Shown here piece after piece: positions 53,205 to 61,342 of a DNA stretch of 64,000 nt (position 1 is the first letter of the stretch; each line of letters opens with the position of its first letter). Both the position numbers and the translations under genes were made by a program. The DNA is from Algoriphagus hitonicola (GTDB lineage Bacteria > Bacteroidota > Bacteroidia > Cytophagales > Cyclobacteriaceae). The notes beneath the pieces were generated by a model. That model was not told the DNA's origin. It ran no database searches and was given only the letters and a program-made list of their open reading frames with translations. The stretch is from contig NZ_FOPC01000003.1 of NCBI RefSeq assembly GCF_900113375.1, forward strand, positions 285,376 to 349,375. Reading direction: 5' to 3'.

Positions 53205-54455
53205 TTGGATCTATTTGCAAAATTAAAAACTAACATGGGTCCGCTTGGAAAACATTCCCAGTTTTCTGACGGCTACTACATGTTCCCCAAACTTGAAGGA
53301 GAAATCGCACCTCGCATGAAGTTTCAGGGAAGAGAGGTACTCACCTGGTCTCTCAACAATTACCTCGGACTGGCCAATCACCCGGAAGTCCGAAAAACTG
53401 ACGCTGAAGCTGCCGCCAAATGGGGAGCTGCCTATCCTATGGGCGCTCGGATGATGTCAGGACAAACTAGTTTGCACGAAAAACTCGAAGAAGAACTTGC
53501 TGAATTTGTAGGCAAGGAAAAATCATACTTGCTCAATTACGGTTATCAAGGCATTATGTCTGTCATCGATGCCTTATTGGATCGAAAGGACGTCGTGGTT
53601 TATGATTCGGAATGTCATGCCTGCATCATTGATGCACTTCGTATGCACATGGGCAAGCGCTATGTTTTTCCGCATAATGATATCGAAAACTGTGAAAAAC
53701 AACTCGAACGGGCGACCAAACTTGCTGCAGAAACCGGTGGAGGAATCTTGGTCATTACTGAAGGTGTATTTGGGATGACAGGAGATCAGGGCAAGCTCAA
53801 AGAAATATGTGAACTGAAAAAGAAATTTGAGTTCAGACTACTAGTGGACGATGCGCATGGTTTTGGAACACTCGGTAAAACCGGAGCAGGGACCCACGAA
53901 GAGCAAGGGGTTATCGAAGAGGTTGACTTGTATTTTTCTACTTTTGCAAAATCCATGGCCTCCATCGGAGCATTTATCGCAGGAGAGGAAAAAGTCATCC
54001 ATTACCTCCGCTTTAATATGCGTTCCCAGATTTTTGCCAAGTCCCTTCCGATGCTTTTGGTAGAAGGTGCGCGAAAGCGTTTGGAACTCCTTAAAACCCA
54101 ACCGGAATTGAAGGCGAATCTCTGGAAAATAGTGAATGCGTTACGGGATGGACTCCATTCTCATGGATTCAGTACAGGAAAATCAAATTCTCCAGTGACT
54201 CCGGTAGTTTTGAACGGAACTGTTGGGGAAGCTGCTGCACTATCCTATGACTTGAGAGAGAATTACAATATTTTCTGCTCAGTGGTAATCTATCCAGTAG
54301 TACCTAAAGGCATGATTATCTTACGGTTAATCCCGACAGCGGTACATACACTTGAAGACGTAGAAGAAACTATCAATGCATTTGCAGCGGTAAAAGAAAA
54401 GCTGACAAGTGGGGTATATCGCAACTCTGAGATAGCCGTTTCTTTCGGAGAATAA
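53205..54455 (+). CDS. Alpha-oxoamine synthase family PLP enzyme (SPT/KBL/AONS-like)
   Basis: A 416-residue fold-type I PLP enzyme that joins an acyl thioester to an amino acid. SLNNYLGLANHPEV near 48-61, YDSECHACIIDALRMH near 133-148, VDDAHGFGTLGKTGAGT near 215-231 (PLP Asp and His) and FSTFAKSMASIGAFIAG near 245-261 (the Lys that forms the Schiff base) are present. The family includes serine palmitoyltransferase, cysteate acyltransferase, 2-amino-3-ketobutyrate ligase and 8-amino-7-oxononanoate synthase; the wording of the motifs differs from known Bacteroides SPT, so I leave the substrate open. Start TTG (53205); ATG at 53235 is a shorter option. Confidence 0.85.
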   Translation: MDLFAKLKTNMGPLGKHSQFSDGYYMFPKLEGEIAPRMKFQGREVLTWSLNNYLGLANHPEVRKTDAEAAAKWGAAYPMGARMMSGQTSLHEKLEEELAEFVGKEKSYLLNYGYQGIMSVIDALLDRKDVVVYDSECHACIIDALRMHMGKRYVFPHNDIENCEKQLERATKLAAETGGGILVITEGVFGMTGDQGKLKEICELKKKFEFRLLVDDAHGFGTLGKTGAGTHEEQGVIEEVDLYFSTFAKSMASIGAFIAGEEKVIHYLRFNMRSQIFAKSLPMLLVEGARKRLELLKTQPELKANLWKIVNALRDGLHSHGFSTGKSNSPVTPVVLNGTVGEAAALSYDLRENYNIFCSVVIYPVVPKGMIILRLIPTAVHTLEDVEETINAFAAVKEKLTSGVYRNSEIAVSFGE

Positions 54456-54484
54456 AAAAATTTCCAAAAAAAAGGCCCTCAGGA

Positions 54485-54514
54485 TTGAATTAGCAAGTAT
54501 TTAGGCTATATTGG
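54485..54514 (+). promoter_or_regulatory. Candidate promoter of the histone-like gene
   Basis: TTG at 54485-54487 and TATATTGG at 54507-54514, 19 bases apart, match the Bacteroidota pattern except one base in the -7 box. Confidence 0.45.
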
Positions 54515-54557
54515 AATCAAATAAACTTATCATCAACCTTAAAAAAACACTTTTACT

Positions 54558-54734
54558 ATGAGCAGATTTAGTGAAGTCAAAGATCTTGTAATGGGCTTAG
54601 AAGCCGATTTCGAAAAATTCTACGAAAAAGGTAATCAAGCCGCAGGAACCCGAGTAAGAAAAGGGATGCAGGATTTGAAAAACATCGCACAGGATATCCG
54701 CAAAGAAGTGCAGGATAAGAAAAACGCTGGTTGA
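54558..54734 (+). CDS. Histone H1-like (Hc1-type) small DNA-binding protein
   Basis: A 58-residue basic-acidic helical protein: MSRFSEVKDLVMGLEADFEK, followed by FYEKGNQAAGTRVRKGM and a Lys-rich helix ending KEVQDKKNAG. The pattern FYxKGNQAAGTRxRKGMQ is the signature of the small Hc1-like histone family of Bacteroidota, thought to bind and compact DNA. It is preceded by a promoter candidate and followed by a strong terminator, so it is its own short transcript, as expected for an abundant nucleoid protein. Confidence 0.88.
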   Translation: MSRFSEVKDLVMGLEADFEKFYEKGNQAAGTRVRKGMQDLKNIAQDIRKEVQDKKNAG

Positions 54735-54748
54735 TTTAACCAAAAAAA

Positions 54749-54777
54749 GTAAAAGGTGGCCAAAAGCCACCTTTTTT
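54749..54777. terminator. Intrinsic terminator after the histone-like gene
   Basis: AAAAGGTGGC, a CAAAA loop, and GCCACCTTTTTTT form a strong hairpin with a T-run; flanking A residues allow function from the other side too. Confidence 0.9.
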
Positions 54778-54792
54778 TGTGTGAATCCGGTA

Positions 54793-54824
54793 AATAAAGT
54801 GGAGCCTTAAAACTCCACTTTATT
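54793..54824 (-). terminator. Hairpin at the end of the M1 peptidase gene
   Basis: A perfect 12-base inverted repeat (AATAAAGTGGAG with CTCCACTTTATT) has the M1 peptidase stop codon in its loop. It lacks a long T-run immediately after, so it may act together with the next hairpin. Confidence 0.6.
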
Positions 54825-56651
54825 GTTTTCACGCTCTAAATCCGCCAATCTTCCACTTGGGTCGATTTCGACAGATTGAATACTTTCTAATTCTTTGGAC
54901 AAAATCACAGTTTTGGTCAAATTGGTCCATGGCCAATCTTCACTGTGAATACGCTCAGGCATTCCTGATTCTGTTGATTTTTCACCTCTCATAATTACCA
55001 TTGGAAGATAAATTTGCTCTTGACTTCCGTCTTTGTAAGTCACGACCACATCTAGCGGCATTGGCATCAATCCGATTCGCTCCAAGGTAATCGAAGTTTT
55101 ATCTCCATCGGCAACCACTTCTTTAATTCCATAATCAATCGTCTTGGTCGAATAAACAAAGTATTCCTTATACCAATCCAGCTCAAGCCCACTTTCCTTT
55201 TCCATGATTCGGATCAAATCATTGACATTAGGGTGCTTAAATTTCCACTCATTGAAATAGCGAAGCAAACCTCGATCTCGGACATCTGCTCCGATAACAT
55301 ATCCCAGCTGCTCCATAAATACCGCTCCTTTGGAATAAGCGGCGGAACCATAAGCTCGATTGGTGTGATAGTGGTCCGAATGAGTGGACATGGGTTCTTC
55401 TACTCCTGACTTAGCCAAGCCAATGTATCCACGGTAAGAACCTGCATGAATGGATGATGAGTTTCTATTCATGATTTCATTCATGGTCAAATTGGATGCG
55501 TAGCTGGTAAAGCCCTCATCCATCCAAGGATAAAGAGACTCGTTGGATGCCAATACGCCATGATACCAGCTATGGGCCAATTCATGAACCATTACGCCAA
55601 CTAGACTTGGTAGACTTCTTTCACCAGTAATCAACGTGGACATCGCATATTCCATTCCTCCGTCACCTCCCTGAACTACTGAAAACTGCTTGTATGGATA
55701 CTGCCCAAAGTGCTCCGACATGTATTCAATTGCCTTAGGGGTAAACTCCTTCAATTTTTCCCAATTCCCTGAAGTTTTTTCTCCGGGAATAAAGAAATGG
55801 TGAACGGTGATCCCATTATCCATTTCTACTTTATCATGCTGATATTTATCATCAGCTCCCCACATAAAATCATGAACCATAGGCGCTTTGAAATGCCAAG
55901 TCAATGTTTCGCCCGAAGCATCAGGAACCGTCACGCCGGCATCTTCATACCCATGGCCGATTTCATTTGGATTTTGTAAGTATCCGGTTCCTCCGATGGT
56001 GTAGTTTTTATCGATGGTGATTTTCACATCAAAATCACCCCAAATTCCATAAAATTCCCTTCCGATGTATGGGTTTGCATGCCAGCCTTGCTCATCGTAA
56101 TTGGCCAATTTGGGATACCACTGAGACATGGAATAGCGAACGCCTTCCTCCGAATCTCTTCCAGATCGACGGATTTGTACAGGTACCTGTCCTTCAAATT
56201 CCAAGGTAAAAGTGACCTCGGAATTGGGAAGAATCGGCTCGGGTAATTCGACTTCCAATATTGTCCCTACTTCAGATACCTGAGCATCTTTTCCATTCAT
56301 TTTTAGGTTTTTTACGTGGAGATAGCCGATTTCGTCAGGCTGAAGGTTTGCAATCCGGTCTCCCACTCTACGATCTGGATCAGCAATCGTCCTAGAGCGC
56401 ACATCCATCATACTTCCCGGCTGGAAAGCATTATAATATAAATGATAAAAAACGCGGGTGAGTGTATCTGGAGAATTGTTAGTATAAACCAACTCTTGGG
56501 TTCCACTATATTGATTGCTTTCCACGTCCATGGAAACATCCATTTTATAATCCACCGCCTGCTGAAAGCGACCCGTCTGCCCCACTACCTGCAAACTCCC
56601 CAATAAACAAAGAAAAAGCCCCGCAAAAGGCTTCGAAAACTTAGATTTCAT
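54807..56651 (-). CDS. Exported M1-family zinc metallopeptidase
   Basis: A 614-residue exported aminopeptidase-like protein with a signal peptide through about residue 24 (ending VVGQ). The M1 catalytic site is in VMVHELAHSWYHGVLASNE near 352-370, giving HELAH plus the distal Glu ligand 18 residues on, and the GGMEYAM exopeptidase motif lies near 328-334. MDEGFTSYAS and the YSKGAVFMEQLGYVIG segment follow. All zinc ligands are present. It is divergent from the Asp-box propeller gene. Confidence 0.93.
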   Translation of the reverse strand: MKSKFSKPFAGLFLCLLGSLQVVGQTGRFQQAVDYKMDVSMDVESNQYSGTQELVYTNNSPDTLTRVFYHLYYNAFQPGSMMDVRSRTIADPDRRVGDRIANLQPDEIGYLHVKNLKMNGKDAQVSEVGTILEVELPEPILPNSEVTFTLEFEGQVPVQIRRSGRDSEEGVRYSMSQWYPKLANYDEQGWHANPYIGREFYGIWGDFDVKITIDKNYTIGGTGYLQNPNEIGHGYEDAGVTVPDASGETLTWHFKAPMVHDFMWGADDKYQHDKVEMDNGITVHHFFIPGEKTSGNWEKLKEFTPKAIEYMSEHFGQYPYKQFSVVQGGDGGMEYAMSTLITGERSLPSLVGVMVHELAHSWYHGVLASNESLYPWMDEGFTSYASNLTMNEIMNRNSSSIHAGSYRGYIGLAKSGVEEPMSTHSDHYHTNRAYGSAAYSKGAVFMEQLGYVIGADVRDRGLLRYFNEWKFKHPNVNDLIRIMEKESGLELDWYKEYFVYSTKTIDYGIKEVVADGDKTSITLERIGLMPMPLDVVVTYKDGSQEQIYLPMVIMRGEKSTESGMPERIHSEDWPWTNLTKTVILSKELESIQSVEIDPSGRLADLERENNKVEF

Positions 56652-56823
56652 ACAGTTAATAATTTTTTTCTAAAGAAAATGAAAAAGGATTCATAGCCCA
56701 AACCACCAATCAAATTTTAAGCATCTTTATTACTTTCACGTTCATAAACTTCCACTGACGTAAAAGATGCTGAAGTATCCCATGCTTTTTATTTATTTAA
56801 GAAAAAATTACCAACACCTTCTT

Positions 56824-59800
56824 ATGAAAAAATTCTACTTATTGATTTTGCTGATCCTGCTGGGATTTGGAGTCCAAGCGCAGCAAACAGACATGGATTG
56901 GTTCAAATCCATGAAAACAAGAAACGTAGGACCGGCTGGAATGAGTGGTCGAATCACCGCTATCGATGCGATAGACACTGACCCCTCGATCATATATGCA
57001 GGTTCAGCCTCAGGTGGACTTTGGAAATCCACCTCAGGAGGGATCCATTGGGAACCTATTTTTGATGAACAAAAGGTTCATTCTATCGGAGCCATTTCCA
57101 TTTATCAGAAAAACCCATCAGTGATTTGGGTCGGCACTGGCGAAGGAAACCCACGAAACTCACTCAATCTTGGCGGAGGCGTTTATCGTTCTTTGGATTC
57201 CGGAAAAACCTGGGAACTCATGGGCCTCGAAGAAACCCGTGCCATTCACCGTATTATCGTTCACCCAGATGATCCCAATACCGTATTTGTTGGAGCGATC
57301 GGATCTCCTTGGGGAGAGCAGGAAGAGCGAGGGGTGTACAAAACTACCGATGGCGGAAAAACCTGGGAGAAAATTCTCTATATCGACGAAAAAACCGGCG
57401 TTGGAGAAATGATCATGGACCCAAACAATCCCAATAAAATCTTTGTCAATATGTGGCAACACAGAAGATATCCCTGGTTTTTTGAATCAGGAGGAGAATC
57501 TTCTGGCTTATATGTCACCCTCGATGGAGGCGAAAACTGGAAAAGACTGGATGATAAAAATGGGCTTCCAAAAAGCGAATATGGAAGGATGGGTCTTGCG
57601 ATTTCTGCTGCAAACAGCAACAAAGTCTATGCGCTCGTAGAATCAAAGAATAATGCACTTTATGTTTCTGAGGACGGCGGAGAAAATTTCAACATGGTCA
57701 ATGATAAGGGGGAGATCGGTGATCGTCCTTTTTATTACTTTGAAATCCATGCCGATCCTAAAAATGAGAATCGCATTTATACGCTTTACTCAAGAGTAGG
57801 AATGAGTGAGGATGGAGGAAAATCCTTTACGCAGATTTTACAATATGCCGGTGTCCACCCGGATCATCATGCCTGGTACATCAATCCCGAAAATCCAAAA
57901 TTACTTATCGATGGAAATGACGGAGGTTTGAATATCTCGAGAGACGGGGGGAAAACTTGGTATTTTGCTGAAAAACTTCCTGTTGGACAATTTTATCACG
58001 TCAATGTAGATGACGAATTGCCCTACAATATTTATGGCGGAATGCAGGATAACGGCTCTTGGACTGGTCCGGCTTATATCTGGAGAAGAGATGGTATCCG
58101 AAATACCTATTGGCAAGAAATTTCCTTCGGAGATGGATTTGATGTAGTGTCGCATCCTGCGGATTCGCGATTTGGATATACCATGTCTCAAGGCGGAAAT
58201 GTCAGCCGATTTGACAAACTCACCGGACACAACCGAGTCATTAGACCTACCCATCCCGATAAGGATGTTTTCCTCCGATTCAATTGGAATGCGGCGATCG
58301 CTGTCGATCCACATGATGAAAATGGAGTGTATTATGGTTCTCAGTTTTTGCACAAGTCCACTGACAGCGGCGAATCTTGGGATATCATTTCTCCGGATTT
58401 GACGACTAATGATTCAACGAAACAAAGACAGCAGCAAACTGGTGGTTTAACTTTTGACATTACAGGAGCTGAAAACCACACGACAATTATCGCTATTGCG
58501 CCGAGCCCTGTGGATGAAAATGTCATTTGGGTAGGTACTGATGACGGAAACCTGCAAGTGACTCAAGACGGAGGTGAAACCTGGACTAATGTAGCCGAAA
58601 AATTGGATGATTTACCTGAGGCTTCTTGGATTCCTCAAGTACAGGCTTCTACTTATAATCCGGGCGAAGTTTGGGTCGTAGCAAATAATTACCGAAACAA
58701 TGATTTCACAGCATACGCCTATCATAGTGATGATTATGGAAAGACATTTACCCGAATTGCCGATGATTCAAAAGTTTGGGGATATACCCTTTCCATCAAA
58801 CAGGATACAGAAGAGCCAAACTTGGTATTCTTGGGAACAGAATATGGATTGTATGTTTCTTTTGACAAAGCTAAAAGCTGGAACAAATGGGAGCATGGAT
58901 ATCCTAAAGCTGTATCAACGTATGACATGACTATCCAGGAGCGAGAAGCTGATTTGGTGATCGGGACATTTGGACGATCCATGTGGGTTTTGGATGATAT
59001 CCGTCCTTTGAGAGTTTTTGCAGCCAATAATGGAGAAGCGCCAGAAGCCAAAATCACGGCAGTTCCTGCCCCAGACGCTTACCAAGTTGAGATTCAACAG
59101 CCTCATGGTGAGCGATTTGCTGCTGATGGAAAATATGCTGCAGAAAATCGGGAAACTGGCGGTCGATTGAGCTTTATCCTCAATGATGACAAAGAAAAGC
59201 TCGATACCGTAACCGTTAATATTTACGATGCAGCTGGAGAACAAATCAGAACGCTTAAGACTGTTCCTGAAAAAGGAGTCAATCGAATCAACTGGAATCT
59301 TGACCGCAAGTCAACCGCAGAGTATTCCGGTGGAAATCGAAGAAGAAATGGATTCTTTGAACCTAGTGGCGGAGATGCCTTACCAGGCACCTATCGGGTA
59401 GAATTTGTCTATGGTGAAGAAAAATCAGAAACCACCATTAACATATTCTCCGATCCTCGAATCGATGCGCAACTCGCTGACTTGAAGGCTAAGGATGATT
59501 TCTTCAAGAAATTGGAAGCTCTTCAAACTGAAATGAGTGAAGCAACCAACAAGCTGTCTGAAGCTCAAAAAACCATTGATAAGGTAAATGAGCTCACCAA
59601 AGATTTAGAATCTGAAGAAGCCAAAGCTTTGAAGGAAGCGGCTAAAGAGATCAAGAAGAAGCTGGATAAAACTCGGGAAGCCTTCTACGGACCAGAACGA
59701 GAAGGACAAGGAATCGTCCGAAACCTTTACCCCACTACGATGACGCTTCAAGGAAGTCCAAGACGCTATGCAGGCTCAAGCTACACAGCTCCAGGAGAAA

Positions 59801-59949
59801 CCGAAGAGCGGGTTTATCAGCATGCCAAAGAAGCAGCTGAAGAGGCATTCGCAGTCTTGGATGAGTTCTTAAACGGTGACTTCAAAGCGTTCGAGGAAAA
59901 GGTAAAAAGTACCGAATTGGATCTTTTTGAAGGATTGAAAAAGGATTAA
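56824..59949 (+). CDS. Exported Asp-box beta-propeller protein (VPS10/sortilin-like) with coiled-coil tail
   Basis: A 1041-residue exported protein. From the ATG at 56824 the signal is MKKFYLLILLILLGFGVQAQ; the in-frame ATG at 56767 would add 19 residues. Residues about 30-720 hold around ten Asp-box repeats of the SxDxGxxW type (STSGGIHW, SLDSGKTW, TTDGGKTW, TLDGGENW, SRDGGKTWY, STDSGESW, TQDGGETW and others), giving a 10-bladed propeller as in sortilin/VPS10 or GH74-like proteins. A beta domain and a Glu/Lys-rich coiled coil (near 880-960) follow. No catalytic residues are evident, so ligand binding or peptidase-partner work is more likely than hydrolysis. Confidence 0.88.
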   Translation: MKKFYLLILLILLGFGVQAQQTDMDWFKSMKTRNVGPAGMSGRITAIDAIDTDPSIIYAGSASGGLWKSTSGGIHWEPIFDEQKVHSIGAISIYQKNPSVIWVGTGEGNPRNSLNLGGGVYRSLDSGKTWELMGLEETRAIHRIIVHPDDPNTVFVGAIGSPWGEQEERGVYKTTDGGKTWEKILYIDEKTGVGEMIMDPNNPNKIFVNMWQHRRYPWFFESGGESSGLYVTLDGGENWKRLDDKNGLPKSEYGRMGLAISAANSNKVYALVESKNNALYVSEDGGENFNMVNDKGEIGDRPFYYFEIHADPKNENRIYTLYSRVGMSEDGGKSFTQILQYAGVHPDHHAWYINPENPKLLIDGNDGGLNISRDGGKTWYFAEKLPVGQFYHVNVDDELPYNIYGGMQDNGSWTGPAYIWRRDGIRNTYWQEISFGDGFDVVSHPADSRFGYTMSQGGNVSRFDKLTGHNRVIRPTHPDKDVFLRFNWNAAIAVDPHDENGVYYGSQFLHKSTDSGESWDIISPDLTTNDSTKQRQQQTGGLTFDITGAENHTTIIAIAPSPVDENVIWVGTDDGNLQVTQDGGETWTNVAEKLDDLPEASWIPQVQASTYNPGEVWVVANNYRNNDFTAYAYHSDDYGKTFTRIADDSKVWGYTLSIKQDTEEPNLVFLGTEYGLYVSFDKAKSWNKWEHGYPKAVSTYDMTIQEREADLVIGTFGRSMWVLDDIRPLRVFAANNGEAPEAKITAVPAPDAYQVEIQQPHGERFAADGKYAAENRETGGRLSFILNDDKEKLDTVTVNIYDAAGEQIRTLKTVPEKGVNRINWNLDRKSTAEYSGGNRRRNGFFEPSGGDALPGTYRVEFVYGEEKSETTINIFSDPRIDAQLADLKAKDDFFKKLEALQTEMSEATNKLSEAQKTIDKVNELTKDLESEEAKALKEAAKEIKKKLDKTREAFYGPEREGQGIVRNLYPTTMTLQGSPRRYAGSSYTAPGETEERVYQHAKEAAEEAFAVLDEFLNGDFKAFEEKVKSTELDLFEGLKKD

Positions 59950-59967
59950 TATAAAAAATATATCTTT

Positions 59968-60000
59968 AAAGCATCCGCGAATACCACGGATGCTTTTTTT
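59968..60000 (+). terminator. Intrinsic terminator abutting the next start codon
   Basis: AAAGCATCCG pairs with CGGATGCTTT, followed by T residues up to 60000. The ATG of the permease follows immediately at 60001. Confidence 0.85.
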
Positions 60001-61299
60001 ATGCCCTTATCTTCAAATTCGTCGATTCCCCATACTCAAAAAATCGGCTGGAAAACAGCCGCAGGACTGGTCATTGCCAATATTATCGGTACAGGTGTAT
60101 TTACGAGTTTGGGTTTTCAGTTGATCGAAATCCAGAATACCTGGTCAATACTTTTGCTTTGGGCTATCGGAGGAGGAATGGCCCTGATGGGAGCGCTGAT
60201 TTATGCCGAACTGGGAACGCACTTCCAAAAAACAGGGGGGGATTATATTTTTCTCTCCGAAACCATCCATCCCATAGTGGGCTATTTGTATGCCTGGGTA
60301 TCGCTGACCGTTGGATTTTCTGCTCCAATAGCAATTGCTGCTATGGCAATGAATAATTACCTCAGTCCATTATTTGGAGAAACCATCTTGCCAGGGCTTT
60401 TGGTGTTGCTGATTTTACCAATAGCTCATAGCATAAGCCTTGCTAAATCAGCTATTTTCCAAAATTTCCTGACCCTTTTTAAAATTCTATTTCTTCTCTT
60501 TTTAATTGGCATTGGATTTTGGTTTTCGACTAATTCAAATACAACGGCACTGAATTTTGATTCGACTTGGTCATTGGAAATCCTCCAACCTGGATTTGCA
60601 GTATCCTTGATTTATGTGTTTTTTGCATACACAGGCTGGAATTCAGCCGCCTATATCATCGGAGAAGTAAAAGAACCACAAAAATCACTGCCAAGAGCTT
60701 TGATTATTGCTACACTCTTTGTGACGATGGTTTATTTACTCTTCCATTTTGTTCTTTTAAAGCACGCCAGTCTTGAACAGTTGGCAGGGAAAATCGAAGT
60801 TACCGAGATTGCGTTCAGCAATATTCTGGGCAATGAAGCAGTACTTTGGATTGGACTTTTTATTGGAATTCAGCTTTTGGCCACCATATCGGGTTACGCT
60901 TGGATAGGACCTCGGATTACTTTTGCCATGGCCAAAGATTTTAGACTTTGGCGTCCACTTTCTAAAACAAATTCACAGGGAATTCCCGTTCGGGCAATTC
61001 TCCTAAATACCTTAATCAGTTTGATCCTTTTTCTGAGTGGTTCCTTTGAGCAAATCATGTTGTATGCCGGCTTTGTGCTGCAATTGATGGGAACGATTAC
61101 GATTTATTCCTCATTGAAAATTAGAAAGCCAGAAGGCTTTACAACTCCATGGAAACCCATCCCCCAACTACTTTATCTATTTAGTAGTTTGGTGATTTCA
61201 GGCTATATTATTTATGAGCGACCATTAGAAAGTTTGGCGGGATTGGGGCTTTTAGCTATTGGTTTTTTATTGTTTTTGGCGGATAAAAAAACAGCGTAA
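60001..61299 (+). CDS. APC-family amino acid permease
   Basis: A 432-residue inner-membrane transporter with 12 helices. The N-terminal signature is GWKTAAGLVIANIIGTGVFTSLGFQL, where GLVIANIIGTGVF is the unwound substrate-binding helix of the APC fold; GGGMALMGALIYAELGTHF follows near 57-75 and YVFFAYTGWNSAAYIIGEVKEP near 203-224 is the helix VI region. It resembles serine/threonine or basic amino acid exchangers; the substrate is unknown. Its ATG comes directly after a terminator T-run, so it may have no independent leader. The stop codon lies inside a terminator hairpin. Confidence 0.9.
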   Translation: MPLSSNSSIPHTQKIGWKTAAGLVIANIIGTGVFTSLGFQLIEIQNTWSILLLWAIGGGMALMGALIYAELGTHFQKTGGDYIFLSETIHPIVGYLYAWVSLTVGFSAPIAIAAMAMNNYLSPLFGETILPGLLVLLILPIAHSISLAKSAIFQNFLTLFKILFLLFLIGIGFWFSTNSNTTALNFDSTWSLEILQPGFAVSLIYVFFAYTGWNSAAYIIGEVKEPQKSLPRALIIATLFVTMVYLLFHFVLLKHASLEQLAGKIEVTEIAFSNILGNEAVLWIGLFIGIQLLATISGYAWIGPRITFAMAKDFRLWRPLSKTNSQGIPVRAILLNTLISLILFLSGSFEQIMLYAGFVLQLMGTITIYSSLKIRKPEGFTTPWKPIPQLLYLFSSLVISGYIIYERPLESLAGLGLLAIGFLLFLADKKTA

Positions 61300-61325
61300 G
61301 AAAAGTCTCTCTCACGCTGTTTTTG
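61285..61325. terminator. Terminator shared by permease and the T9SS protein gene
   Basis: AAAAACAGCGT pairs with ACGCTGTTTTT; the permease stop codon TAA is in the stem-loop. A and T runs on both sides let it serve the convergent gene too. Confidence 0.85.
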
Positions 61326-61342
61326 CTTTTATAAAATCAAAT

